Source of the DNA: Zopfochytrium polystomum
Lineage: Eukaryota; Chytridiomycota; Chytridiomycetes; Chytridiales; Chytridiaceae
Assembly (NCBI GenBank): GCA_025765615.1
Contig: JAIVFJ010000055.1
Span: forward strand, 186,001 to 250,000
Length of the DNA: 64,000 nt
Direction of reading: 5' to 3'
This document shows, one piece after another, positions 1-11,454 of the stretch; position 1 is the stretch's first letter; the number at the start of each line of letters is the position of its first letter. Position numbers and translations under genes: made by a program. The notes under the pieces were generated by a model. The model had not been told where the DNA came from. It saw nothing but the letters and a program-made list of their open reading frames with translations, and made no database searches.

Positions 1-75
1 TAACAACCATCGAAAATGAGGCACAAAGCAATGTCAAAAAAGGAGGGAACAACAAAACAAAATAAAAACCGTCAA

Positions 76-774
76 TCACTCGGCCTTGACGGATGAGGCG
101 GCCTTCCAGGCCTTGATCCTCTCGACGGTGACCTTTTCAAAGTCCTTTGCGAGCTGCGGCCTGTACCCGAGCGAGAACAGCACCTCCAAAAACACAAAGA
201 ACGGCGCAAGCACGACGGCCTGCAGCAGGTTGTCGAGCAGCGCGGGCGCGCGGCGCTCCGCCACGCCGTGCCCCAGGAACTGGAAGCACCACGCCGTGGC
301 GTGCACGACGCCCGCGACGGCGTTCGGCGACACGTCGGCGGGGAGCAGGCCCGCAGCGACGGCGGCGCCCGCCTGGAAGCGCGTGGCCGTGTGGCAGAGC
401 AGGGCGAGCAGCGGCAGGATCAGGGCGCCCGTCAGCGGGTCGAGGATCAGGTAGTACGTGGCGTAGAAGGCCGTCAGCAGCACGGTCGCGTTCAGCGGCT
501 GCTGCACTGCGTCCAGCGGCCAGGCCGCAAAGGCCGGGATGTTGGCGAACCACACCATCGACGTCCAGAGGATGATGGGCACGCACGTGATGTGGATGAG
601 CTGGTTGACGCGGTTGTGGTGGTACTCGGCGTACTTTGGGAACTGCACCATCAGGTCGAACGCGTCGCGGAGGTCCGAGGAGAGGGTCGCCCTCTTTTTG
701 GAGGACGGCGAGCGAGCGGCCGTGGCCGTGGTTGTTGTTGTTTTGGTGGTGGTAGTGGCAGTGCCGGTGGACAT
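76..774 (-). CDS. Mpo1-like 2-hydroxy fatty acid dioxygenase (DUF962 family)
   Basis: A single-exon 232-aa protein. After a Thr/Ala-rich, probably disordered N-terminus of about 30 residues, it carries the DUF962 signature: a His-rich block around HHNRVNQLIH (about residues 52-61), several hydrophobic spans, and a C-terminal block with FQFLGHGVAERRAPALLDNL (about residues 164-183). In yeast, Mpo1 (YGL010w) is an ER-membrane Fe(II) dioxygenase that removes one carbon from 2-hydroxy fatty acids during phytosphingosine breakdown. The conserved histidines are the likely metal ligands. The ATG at 774 is the first in the frame before the conserved block. The family call is firm; the substrate is inferred from yeast. 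Confidence 0.85.
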   Translation of the reverse strand: MSTGTATTTTKTTTTTATAARSPSSKKRATLSSDLRDAFDLMVQFPKYAEYHHNRVNQLIHITCVPIILWTSMVWFANIPAFAAWPLDAVQQPLNATVLLTAFYATYYLILDPLTGALILPLLALLCHTATRFQAGAAVAAGLLPADVSPNAVAGVVHATAWCFQFLGHGVAERRAPALLDNLLQAVVLAPFFVFLEVLFSLGYRPQLAKDFEKVTVERIKAWKAASSVKAE

Positions 775-926
775 GTTTGTTGTTGTTGTTGTTTTGGGGA
801 GGGGTATTCTTTTTCTTCTGTGTGTGGCGCGGTGCTTGGCGCGTGAGCAGGTATGAAGAAGGTATGTATGAGACGCTTGTTGTTGACTGTGTTGGGTGTG
901 GAGCCGTCCGGAAGCGCCATCACTCG

Positions 927-938
927 TTTATATATATA
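927..938. promoter_or_regulatory. TATA-like element upstream of the Mpo1-like gene
   Basis: A TTTATATATATA run lies about 150 bp upstream of the start codon of the minus-strand Mpo1-like gene. It is nearly palindromic, so it could serve either strand, and no gene start is recognised to its right. The role is inferred from position alone. Confidence 0.35.
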
Positions 939-974
939 CGGGAGCGCGGCTGCTCGGTACTTTCCGCGCCCTTC

Positions 975-983
975 CTCTCTCTC

Positions 984-1026
<43 letters not shown>
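975..1026. repeat. (CT)n microsatellite
   Basis: About 52 bp of CT dinucleotide repeat with a single GT interruption, 200-250 bp upstream of the Mpo1-like start codon. Similar tracts recur upstream of other genes in this window. Confidence 0.95.
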
Positions 1027-1029
<3 letters not shown>

Positions 1030-1210
1030 CCTCCTTGAAATCAACATTCAACCAACGATCAATGATTCACGGTGAGGCGCGATTCGAGCCTTGGGCGATC
1101 CCTTCTTCTGCTTGGGGCGTCGCGCAGCGTCAGAATCTGTCACGGCGCAATACTTGGTGGAACATTCCTTTTTTCCGTGGCCGACAGACAAAAGCGCAGA
1201 AAGTCGTGTG

Positions 1211-1227
1211 ACAGACAGACAGAGAGC

Positions 1228-1271
<44 letters not shown>

Positions 1272-1291
1272 CTCGGACAGACAGACACAGA
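1211..1291. repeat. (ACAG)n tetranucleotide repeat
   Basis: About 80 bp of near-perfect ACAG/GACA tetranucleotide repeat, with small interruptions at its left end and near 1270. A (CA)n tract follows at about 1434-1455. Confidence 0.95.
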
Positions 1292-3490
1292 CTAGCGTGA
1301 TGTCACTCTTGGCATTCCGCGCGCGCGAGCAGTGTTTGTTTCCTCACAGGGGCAAAAGGCTGACGCGATGCAATTTGCAAAGTGCATCTAAATATTCATT
1401 CAACAAATATTCAATTGAAGTCATCACACACTCAAACACACACACACACACACAAGCAACACACGCAACACACACACCCCCTCATGCGCGCACATCACAC
1501 GACCACGGTCGTTTGCCGCGGAACGGGACCAGGCTGTCATCCCGCCCGATTGCCTCCGTGACGGCAAGAACTTAGTCCGCCCCATTACTGTGTTATGTCC
1601 CTCACTCGGCAGAGCCTGTCCACGGCATCCCCTGTGAGGCTAAAAAAAGAAAATGCGACCCCGCCCGCGTGTAAGGTACATTAAAAGCTCACGCAGTCAC
1701 GAGAGTGGCCCAGCAGCTTTCAACGGCAAGAAGTAGTAGAGCATTCTGTAATAAATGGTGGCAGGTGGCGGGAACTACTTGAAATACAATGGAACGAAAA
1801 GCACTCAAAAGATATGTTGAGGATGCTCGGCACGAACGTTGGTCGTTTCTGGCAGCCTCCAATTATCGGAGAACGACCACTTGGGACGGAGACAAAATTG
1901 AGGATCCCTATCGTATAATCCTCTTAATAACGACCACCACAATCTCTAATTGAAAAAGAAACCAAAAAAAAAAAAGTGCGTTGCCTCCCTGCCTGCCTTG
2001 TCAACTGCCCCACCAATCAAGCAACCAGGCGTCCTTCGTTCTGCATTTTCAGCATTCGCGTCCCTCCAACCGCACCGCAACAAACATCCTCCCCCTTGTG
2101 CTCGCGGTAATATAGCACTACCTAGCCCAGTCCGTCAGCATATTCAGCCGCAGCAGCAGCAGCGCGTGTGCGACTGACCGCTCTCCTCCTCATCGTCTCT
2201 GCAAGAAGAGACTGGCTGCTGCCCGTCGCGGTTGGAATTGGAATTCGGTGGCGCCGAAGAAGTGCGGGGAACCTGCGCCCCCCCTTCTTCGATTGCCGAG
2301 CAAAGCGGATCCCTTCATCTCTCAGCCACACGGCTGCATATCGATCGCTGCCCACTTGCACGAGTCATCTTTCCTACTTCCCCTCTTTTTTTTTCATAAA
2401 CCTCGGAAGAGCAACAGCGATGGTGGACTGCGTGAAGGTGAGTGCAAGATCTCTCAATCGCCTTTTGCTGTTACGTATCTCCGACCGCTGACGATTCTAT
2501 AACTATCATTCTGCCTCTTCCACCAAATCACAGATCTTTCTTGTTCTGTTTCTGCTTCCATTCCCGCAAGCGCCGTCTCTCTTCCTTCTCATGCTGCTCA
2601 TATCGATGGTTCTGGACCACCAGCCCTGTCTATATTGTTCGGTGCTTATAATGGCTTTTCTGCGGTCTAGTTGTAGTTTCTACGGCTCTTCAGACGACCA
2701 CATGGGAACCCAGTCCGCGCGCTGCTGGCTGGACTTCTATTCTGTTGATTTTCTTTTCGAGACGAGACCGACCAACCAGATTTACCGCGACCCGAACGAC
2801 ATTGTTGCGAAAGGACTGGTCGGCGTCTCACACGTGAACTCTGCGACGGCTGCGTAGCTCGGTCAGCTTCCGCTCACATCGTCTGTCTTCTCAGGAACTC
2901 TCTGCTGTGATGCGAGAGCTTTGTGTGGAAACTGACCACTCACCCCCTTTTATTTTGAATCGACGTCTTCGATTTCTGTTGCGAAGGTATCCTTTGGAAC
3001 TCTTGAGTGGATTTGGCTTGACCATACACGCGTTCATGGGCAAGAAGAGATGGGAGAAGCTTACAGAGAGGTCATTGATGGGGGCTTTGGGATATCTGGC
3101 TTCAGGTCCTTTACTTTATTATTTTCGTTCTCGTCTGTTGCCATCTGCGTTGATTCCTCCTTTCTCCTGCTTCTCTCCCAACCCTGTGTTCTGATTTGTG
3201 CAAGCTCCAGTTATCACACCAATCCGCCTTGCCTTCTCCAACCTTTCCGTCGCACATTCCGTACCCGTCGTCATCACCTTCTGTCGCCGCCTAGTTTCTG
3301 CGCAACCCAGCTTCTCCTTCATCTCTCGAGGCAGCCTTTTCGTTGCCTCCGCGTACTCGGTGTTCTTGTCGATGGCTTAATTAATACAGTCCAAAGGGAG
3401 TTGCATTTGCTCTTGGGAGTGGTGGGTGCGTCTATTCTCACTCGCTTCCTATTTACGCTGTGGAGTACTCTGCAGCATTTGCGCGTTCGC
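1292..3490. other. Long stretch with no recognised gene
   Basis: Both strands contain only short ORFs with no family resemblance. There is a (CA)n tract near 1440 and a T-rich stretch around 2380-2400. An ATG at 2420 is followed by six codons and a good splice donor (GTGAGT), so a first coding exon of an unrecognised plus-strand gene is possible, but no convincing downstream exon was found. The right end probably includes the 3' UTR of the minus-strand gene that ends at 3491. Confidence 0.5.
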
Positions 3491-6037
3491 TCAAAGAAAC
3501 ACATCGGACTCGACCATGATAAGTCCCCACACTCGATTCCACAGCTCTGTCTCGCGCAGGAGACGGTCCAGTTCCTCGCCGGACATCTCTGGCGCGGACG
3601 GCATCGCCGGCGGTGTCGGCCGCACGTCCACCAGGCCGTCCAGCTCGGCCATCCTCACGCTGCCCGCCGGAACGCTCTTTTTGCCGCTCCAGCACCCTTT
3701 CCAACCGAACCGGCTCTTGGTCGGCGACGGCGGCGCCGCCACCGGAGCTGCTGCCGCTGCCGCCGCCGCCGCCGTCGGGGCAGAAAACAAGCCCGCAAAC
3801 AACCCACCCACACCACCCCCCGGAGCGCCTCCCCCTCCTCCTCCAGCAAAGCCGCCGGCGCACTCCGCGCCGCCGCCGAAACCGCCTCCGGCCCCCGGCG
3901 CCGCCGCCACGTCCCTCAAGAACCTGTTGCGGAGCTCGACGGCGGCGGCCGTCGCGTGCGCGGCCCTCGAGGTCGTGGATCGGCAGAACGACCGCGAGCG
4001 CGCGCGGCTCGACACCGCTCGTCGCCAGGATCTGCTGGCTCAGCCGCGCCGCGGTGCGCACCAGCTCCTCGCGGTGCGGGTTCGCCTTGAGCAGCGACCG
4101 CACGAGGGTCATGTGGGCGGCGGGCGGCGGGCGGATGGCGCCGTCAGCTTTTTTATTTTTTTTATTTTTTTTTTTCGTTGGTGGGTTGGGGCGAAGGCGC
4201 GAGCGGATGAAAAGCGAGAGAAAGGTTAGGAAGAACTCCTTCCCAACCCCCCCTCCCCCTTCTTACCTTCCACGCAGCCTTCAAACAGGATGCACACGGC
4301 CTCCTTGACGGGGTCCAGCACCAGCCCGCCCTTGACGCGCTTCAGCACGCGCTTCAGGTACGCCGCGATCAGCTCGGGCGTGATGAGCCCGCCGCCGTCC
4401 TCCGCGCGGGGCACGCCGCCGCCCGCCGCCGTCGCGCGGCCCCCGCCAAGCTGCTCGAAAAACGCGTCGAACCCCACCCGCGTCAGCTCGCGGAGGTCGG
4501 CGCCGTGCCCGGACGATCGGAACCAGTCGCACGAGCGGGCCCAGTCTTTGGGGTGGAGTGGGGGGGTTTGGAGGGGGCGGGCAAGAGGACGTTTTGGAGG
4601 GCGCGAAGAGATTCATGGGCTTGAGAAGAAGAAGCACAAGGAAAGAAATTTTTCTTTGAAGACCTTGCTGCGTCACGTGTCGCGGGCTCGTTAGAAAGTT
4701 GAAGCACAGCTTGACCTCCTGGATGATCTGCGTGTCGACGTCCTCGAGGAGCGCCGGGATGCACTCCACGACGCGCGTGCGCGTCTTCTCCGGGAGCGTG
4801 TCGACGATGGGCGCGCTGGGAAAGTGAGAGTGTATGAGCGTGCGTGCGTGCGTGATCGTGTGTTTCGTTAGTTGAACTGTTTGAGGGCAAACCGAAGGGT
4901 ATCTGGGAAGGGAAATGAGGTAGCGTCGCGCACCTGTTCAAGCATTCGATGATGTAGCTGGCAGTAGGCGACTCCATCGCCTGCACATCGTTCGCAAAGG
5001 CAGCCGCCCCGCTGCTGCGCACACTGGTGCGAAATGTCTTTTGTTTTCGGAGGGATAGCCCAACCTCGGTGTTAAGAGTTTGTCGTTCCAGGGAGAGATA
5101 GAAATGTGTGACCGCAGACGAAAGTACCACAGCGCTTCGTGCTTTGCCCCCTTCCCTCTCTCAACAAACCTTTTTCGACGCCTTCTGCAGCTGGTTCGAC
5201 GAGTCGGAAATCGACAGCGACCGCATCAGCGGGTCCGCCAGCTGCGTCAGCAGCTTCCCCGACAAAATTTCGCCCTCTCCTCCCGCACCGCCGCCGCCCA
5301 CGCCGCCGCTGCTCCCACCAGCACTGGGCCAGGACGTCCACGCCGTCGACGGGGTAGTCCCGCCGTCGCCTCCGCCGCCAACAACGCCTCCTCCTTCAAA
5401 CGCGGCCAAAGTCCCAAAAACAACAGACTGCGCGGGCGGCTGCTGTGCGACAACGGGAACGGAAGGCTCGTCCAGGTCCATTCCGCCGCTCCCGTCGTCG
5501 CCGTCGCCGGCCCCGCCTCCGCCAACCCCGCCGCCGAACCCGAGCCCCGCACCAGCGCCGATTGCGCCAAACACGGGCACCCCGACCGGCAATATATGTG
5601 GCAGAGTCCTCGACGTCGTCCTGGGCGGCGCCTGCGGCCCTCCTCCTCCTCCTCCCCCCTCCTCCCGCTACGGCGACCCGAGGGGCGGCGGCGGCCCCGA
5701 AGGCGGCAAAGGCGACCGGCGTCTCGGCCGCCGGCGGTGCCAGCGGCAGCGACGCCGACGGGCGCATCATGTGGTGCGGGATCGGCGGCGGCGCCGTCGC
5801 GGCGACGACGGGCACGATGTGCGCGGCAGAGCGCGACTTCCACCACCGACGGTTGTACGCGCGGTGCGCGCCGCCAACGCCCCCGCCGCTCTTACCGCTG
5901 CTGGTCGGCGCTGTGGTGGTCGTGGCAGTGGATGCGGGGGGATGATCCGGAGCGGGTGGGACTGGGCCGAGAAACGGCGCCGCGCGGGGGTGGGTGAAGG
6001 GTGAGCGGTCGAGGCCGCCGGCGCTGTTGGGCATCAT
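3491..6037 (-). CDS. Unidentified helical-repeat (HEAT/ARM-like) protein with low-complexity linkers
   Basis: I do not recognise this gene. On the minus strand, several ORF blocks with coding character follow in order and can be joined by short introns. They are a Pro/Thr/Gly-rich N-terminus from an ATG at 6037, a Gly-rich segment leading into KLLTQLADPLMRSLSIS (about 5240), amphipathic helices near 4950 and 4740 (for example VVECIPALLEDVDTQIIQEV), a block at about 4290-4470 ending in LVLDPVKEAVCILFEGCVEG, and a block at about 3960-4110 starting MTLVRSLLKANPHREELV. The C-terminus ends at a stop at 3491. The helices suggest a HEAT/ARM-type scaffold. The reading frame changes near 3950-4000 and near 5590 without a clear intron, so exon borders are uncertain. 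Confidence 0.4.
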
Positions 6038-7278
6038 TGCGCGTGCGCACCCCGCGGTGGATAGAGCGTCGCGATCGGACCTTGCGGGCACTCGAATTTT
6101 TGAGCGCCGCTTGCCTCCGTTTAACTGCTGCTATTGCTGCTGCTGCTACCTGCTGCTCGCCAAACGGGCGGGGTGCAACTGTTGTGTTTTTTTGTGGCTT
6201 CGCGTTGTTGCAGCGAGGGGAGACAATTCTGTGTGGATTCTCCTTTTTTTCCCGTTGTTTTGCCCCCGCCGCCCGTTGTTCTGCTCGCAACGCTGAAACT
6301 TCAAACAAAGCGAAGGACACGGACCTTGGGAGCTATTAAAATTCAACTCAAACTGATTATTAGTGAAGCTGAAAGCAGAACGTCTCACGCGCTTGGATAA
6401 GTAGAGGGCTTGCTGAAGAAGTCACCGTATAATCTTTGTGACATGAGGAAGAAAAGTGAAGGGCCTACCCAAAACGAAGTGCGAACCAACTTAAACAAAA
6501 AAACTTGAGTTTCAAAGGAGTGTGTGTGAAAATAATAATACTGAAAAGAAACGCCGCCACCATCGCAGCCGCCGCCACAACCCACCCAGCTCTCCATCTG
6601 CCGCGCACTCCGCGCAGCCGCCAACCGCAGGCGCGCCGTAAAGTACCACCGCACCCCTTACACCGTCGGCGAACTGTGGTCGCTCCGCGCCGCTGTCGAA
6701 CCGCACGCAGCCGGACCCACCCCGCCCAGCGGGTCCCAGTTGCCCCAGGTCCTCCCGGGCAAGCGCTCTTTGCGACGGCGAGGCTGGCGGGAGGAGACCG
6801 GCGCGCCGTGCCGGCAAGGTGGTGCATCTGTCCAAGGAGATGAGCCCGGACTGCGGGTGCGCGACATGCGTGTTTTTGAGGCGGGTACCAGAATGACGCT
6901 TGGGGACGGAAATCAGACGACCCCGATAACTGTTTATTATCATTCGGTACAATTGATGAAAAGGATGCTGACGGAGCAAAGAGGAAACGGGGGAAGAAAT
7001 AATGGGTTGGTGGGGGCCCCGGTTTGCCTTGCTGCCTGCCCCTCCAACCTTCCAACGGACCCCCACAATCGAAGAAACACGAGATGATCCAAATCAAATG
7101 GACCTGCGCTAAAACACGACCCACCCCACCGCTGCGCACAGCAGCAGCAGCAGCAGCAGCTTCTTCTTTTTTTTTTTTTTTTTTTCTCTTTCGCAATGGG
7201 AGTTCTTTCTTTTGGTTGTGTTTGCAAACAAATCATAAGCCAAAAAAGATGAAGAACAAAAATAAAAATAAAAATAAA

Positions 7279-7310
<32 letters not shown>

Positions 7311-7531
7311 AAAAAAAAAAAAACAAAACGCCATCCGAGGGATCCATGCAAGCCACCCGGTCTGCTGCTCGCTCCAATGTTTCAAACATGCACATCCGAG
7401 TCAACTGTTTGTTTGCTGCCTTGAAGGTGGCGGTGCACGATGAGAAGGAGCCGTGACTGCGTGCGTGACTGGCCCACACCAAAGGACGGAGGTTGGCCGC
7501 CCCCCCTCCCCGTCCTGACCCTCACGGCTCG
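6038..7531. other. Intergenic stretch, possible small plus-strand gene, simple repeats
   Basis: No recognised gene. A plus-strand reading from an acceptor at about 6590 gives a basic, coding-looking segment (around KYHRTPYTVGELWSLRAAVE). It shifts frame near 6750 and ends in a Cys-containing tail (DCGCATC) at about 6896. This would need a very short 34-nt intron, so it is not called. A (CAG)n run at 7140-7160 is followed by a T run at 7164-7187 and A-rich (AAAAT)n/poly-A sequence at 7258-7323. A (C)n run lies at 7568-7582, just to the right of this stretch. Confidence 0.5.
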
Positions 7532-7540
7532 TATATAAGG
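7531..7540 (+). promoter_or_regulatory. TATA box of the EF2 gene
   Basis: GTATATAAGG, a strong TATA-box match, lies about 110 bp upstream of the proposed EF2 start codon at 7645. This spacing suits a highly expressed gene and supports placing the EF2 start here and not at the ATG 5 kb upstream. Confidence 0.6.
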
Positions 7541-7644
7541 CAAGCCGCAACGGCTCTGAGAAAAAGCACCCCCCCCCCCCCCTCCCACCAGTTTTTCTTT
7601 CGTCGCGAGAGCCGGCTGGAAACGAGAGACCGGAACAAGAAGAA

Positions 7645-10600
7645 ATGGTTCGAACGAATAACAGTGTTTTCAAGGCCCTCACTACTGCTTGCTGCGTCAC
7701 CTGCGAGTGAATCCGATTCTAACTTCGTTCTCTTCACAACTGGCAACTATATGTCATAGGTGAACTTTTCAGTGGTAAGGGAGTTTTCCAGTTTCTTTTA
7801 TATTTTTCCCGTCTGGTGTTTAGTTTCCTTACCGTGCACCTATTTTTTTTTTTAGGAACGTATGTATTGGATTGTATTTGGCATCCCTTCAACGCTAATC
7901 CATTCGTGATCCTGCCATTGGTTGACGTACCATTAATCTACTACAGAGGTTTGCACAACATTCCATGGAGGAATCGATTCCAAAGTCTAACATCGATAAC
8001 TGTTTAGCTCCGAGGTCTTATGAACAAACAGACAAATATACGAAATATATCGGTCATAGCCCACGTCGACCATGGAAAGAGTACCCTCACGGACTCGCTT
8101 GTCGCTCGCGCTGGCATCATATCGGAGAGCAGGGCTGGCAAACTGCGCGTGATGGACACCAGGCAAGATGAGAAGGAAAAGGGCATCACGATCAAGTCCA
8201 CGGCCATCTCTATGCACTTTGACATGCCGGACGAGGACGTCAAGGAAATAAAGCAAAAGACCGACGGTAATTCGAAAGCAAACCAATTCCTCAGGCTTAC
8301 CATTTACAATGCTCTCCAAATCTTCCACCTTGCAGGCAATGAGTTCTTGATCAACTTGATCGACTCGCCGGGCCATGTTGACTTCTCGTCCGAGGTTACG
8401 GCCGCACTTCGTGTGACTGACGGCGCGTTGGTCGTTGTGGACACGGTCGACGGTGTCTGCGTCCAGACGGAGACTGTCCTCCGCCAGGCTCTTGGCGAGC
8501 GCATTAAGCCAGTGGTCATCATCAACAAGGTTGACCGTGCTCTCCTGGAGCTTCAAATGACCAAGGAAGCGCTTTACATGGTAAGTTCTTTAGTTTGAGA
8601 GGCGGCAGGACTAGAGTACACGACGGTCAGTGTTAATCAAAACCACCTCGTCATTCACATTCCATCGCAGAACTTCCTTCGAACGATTGAGAATGTCAAC
8701 GTTATCATCTCCACGTACGCCGACGAGTCTCTCGGAAACCTCCAAGTCCAGCCGGAAAACGGCTCGGTTGCCTTTGGTGCTGGCCTTCAAGGCTGGGCGT
8801 TTACGCTCCGACAGTTCGCCAGCCGGTACTCCAAGAAGTTTGGAGTTGACCGCGAGAAGATGATGCTCAAGCTGTGGGGCGACAATTACTTCAACGCGGC
8901 GACCAAAAAGTGGACGACCAAGAACACAGACGGCACCGGCAAACCGCTCGAACGCGCCTTCAATATGTTTGTCCTGGACCCGATCTACAAGCTCTTTGAC
9001 GCCATCATGAACTCCAAGAAGGATTTGCTGCCTTCAATGCTTAAGAAGCTGAACATCTCTCTCAAGGCTGAGGAGAGGGATCTTGAGGGCAAGGTCCTGT
9101 TGAAAACGGTGATGCGCAAGTTCCTTCCCGCAGCCGATGCCTTGCTGGAAATGATTTGCATCCACCTCCCGTCGCCACCGACCGCTCAAGCGTACCGCAT
9201 GGCGATGCTTTACGAGGGTCCGCTCGACGACGAATCCGCGCTGGGCATCAAGAACTGCGACCCGGACGGCCCGCTGATGCTCTACGTCTCAAAGATGGTG
9301 CCGTCACCTGACAAGGGCCGCTTTTACGCCTTTGGCCGCGTCTTTTCAGGCACCGTCCGCGCCGGTCAAAATGTCCGCATTCAAGGCCCCAACTACGTTC
9401 CAGGCAAGAAGGACGACCTCCTCGTCAAGAACGTCCAGCGAACCGTTTTGATGATGGGCGGCAAAGCCGAGGCAATCGAAGACTGCCCGTGCGGCAACAT
9501 TGTCGGCCTGGTCGGCATCGACCAGTTCATCTCAAAGTCCGCCACCATCACGACCTCCGAGTCCTCGCACAACCTCAAGGTGATGAAGTTCTCCGTCTCC
9601 CCCGTGGTGCGTGTCGCAGTCGACGTGCAGAACCCGAGCGACCTACCCAAGCTGGTGGAAGCCCTGAAGCGGCTCAGCAAGTCAGACCAGTGCGTGCAGT
9701 GCTACATGACCGAGTCGGGCGAGCGCATCGTCGCAGGCGCCGGGGAGCTGCACCTGGAAGTCTTCCTGCGCGAGCTCGAAACCGAGTACGCGCGGGTGCC
9801 GCTGCGCATCAGCGCGCCCGCCGTGCCGTTCCGCGAGACGGTGCGCGCTGCCTCGACCGTCGACTGCCTCGCAAAATCCGTCAATAAGCACAACCGGCTG
9901 TGGATGCGCGCCGCGCCCATCGACGAGGCGCTCGCAGCCGCGATCGAGTTCGGCGGGCGCGGCGTCGGCCCGCGCGACGAGCCGCGGTCGCGCGCGAGGG
10001 TGCTCGCGGACGAGTTTGGGTGGGACGCGGGCGAGGCGCGGCGCATCTGGTGTTTTGGCCCAGACAACGTCGGCGCGAACGTGCTGGTCGACGCGACCAA
10101 AGGTGTGCAGTACTTGAACGAAGTGCGTGACTCGTGCGTCGCCGGGTTCCAGTGGGCGACCAAGGAGGGTGCGCTGTGCGAGGAGAACGTGCGCGGCGTG
10201 CGGTTCAATATTTTGGACGTGACGCTGCACGGGGACGCCATCCACCGCGGCGGCGGCCAGATCATTCCGACCCTGCGCCGCGTCGTGTACGCGTCGACGC
10301 TGTCAGCTCAGCCGAGCTTGCAAGAGCCAGTCTACCTGGTCGAGGTCACTTGCCCCGAGGGCGCCATCGGCGCCGTCTACAGTGTGCTCAACCCCCGACG
10401 AGGGCTTGTCATCAGCGAGGAGCAGCGCGTTGGAACGCCGCTGTTCACCGTAAAGGCGTACCTGCCCGTTATGGAGTCCTTTGGATTTACGAGCGATTTG
10501 CGAGCCGCGACCGGCGGCCAGGCTTTCCCGCAGTCTGTTTTCGACCACTGGAAGACTATGAGCGGAGACGTCTGGCAGAAAGGAAGCAAACTTGAAGAGC

Positions 10601-10677
10601 TTGTTTTGAGCGTCCGCAAGCGCAAGGGTCTCAAGGCTGAAATACCAAAGTTCGAAGACTACAACGATAAACTATAG
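7645..10677 (+). CDS. EFT: Translation elongation factor 2 (EF2), 844 aa
   Basis: EF2 is the GTPase that drives ribosomal translocation in the cytosol. Proposed exons: 7645-7647, 7760-7774, 7856-7859, 7947-7948, 8008-8266, 8336-8580, 8671-10677. They sum to 2535 nt, giving 844 aa (yeast EF2 has 842), and read [20 protein letters not shown] at the N-terminus. The G1 motif [10 protein letters not shown]3 DSPGH and G4 NKVD are intact. The diphthamide loop reads AIHRGGGQ with the target histidine at codon 10243-10245, residue 701 (yeast His699). The protein ends in FEDYNDKL. The three large exons are certain. The four tiny 5' exons are inferred from perfect family agreement and splice sites. Intron 8267-8335 has no stop and is a multiple of three, so it could be mistaken for coding sequence. 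Confidence 0.93.
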
Positions 10678-11454
10678 CTTGATCATTTCAAGTGCTGATT
10701 GTCCTTCTGTAAATAGCTTGTCGGTAGTATCTTGTGCCTTTTCCATTTTCATCGCTCATGTCCCTACCCTTTTACTGTCGGGTTGTCCCCAGGTTGTCCC
10801 CGCAATTGTTTAAGTTCTATATCCATCCCCCTTTTGGTTTTCTTGATTTTACTCTTTCTGTGTTCTCTCTCTTTATTATTTGCCACTGTGGGGTTTTTTC
10901 TGGGTTAGCGAGATTAGCCTTGGTTTTTCTGTTTGGGCTTGTCCATGGTGCCCAACGCACTTCCCCCTTGGCTCGTGTTTCTTCCTTCTCCAATGCTTGG
11001 ACAAAGCTCTGTTTGTTCAGTCGTTTCAGCGAAGAATGGGTCTTGAAAGAAACACGATACGTCGAACATCGTAAGATTTGTGCACGTTGTTTTAAGAAGC
11101 CTCAGGAGGGTTTGAGGGGGCGACTAATTGCTTTCGCTACATGTGAAATTTCGAGCTGTAAGGCTTGACGGAAGGCACTGCAGTCAAGCTCTTCCTTGGC
11201 CTCTACTTCAATATTTTGAATTTTATCGCAGAAAAATAGGACGGGGTGAGACCGTGCATTACCAGACAGGCGAATTGATAAACCGCTCGCAGCCAAAGAA
11301 CGCAGCAGATTACAGGGAAAGAATACTGTAAATGCTGATTTAGGGCAGAGTTCCGACTTCGGGAAAACAAAACCCATGTTTGAGGCAGAATAGTAAAGAA
11401 ATTTTCCCTGAGTGGACTATCTTGCTTTGTTTGTTTATTAGCATTGTTAATGCA
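10678..11454. other. Convergent intergenic region between EF2 and PEX5
   Basis: A T-rich stretch of about 780 bp between two gene 3' ends. Only short ORFs without family resemblance are present. It presumably holds both 3' UTRs; no hairpin or repeat stands out. Confidence 0.5.

Noticed and set aside
2420..2445. ATG with a strong GTGAGT donor as the first exon of EF2
   Set aside because: It would need a 5-kb intron in a genome with introns of about 50-120 nt, and its six codons (MVDCVK) do not match the EF2 start, whereas exons beneath the TATA box at 7531 do.
7024..7482. Lys/Asn-rich and Phe-rich ORFs on both strands
   Set aside because: They are translations of poly-A, poly-T and (AAAAT)n tracts.
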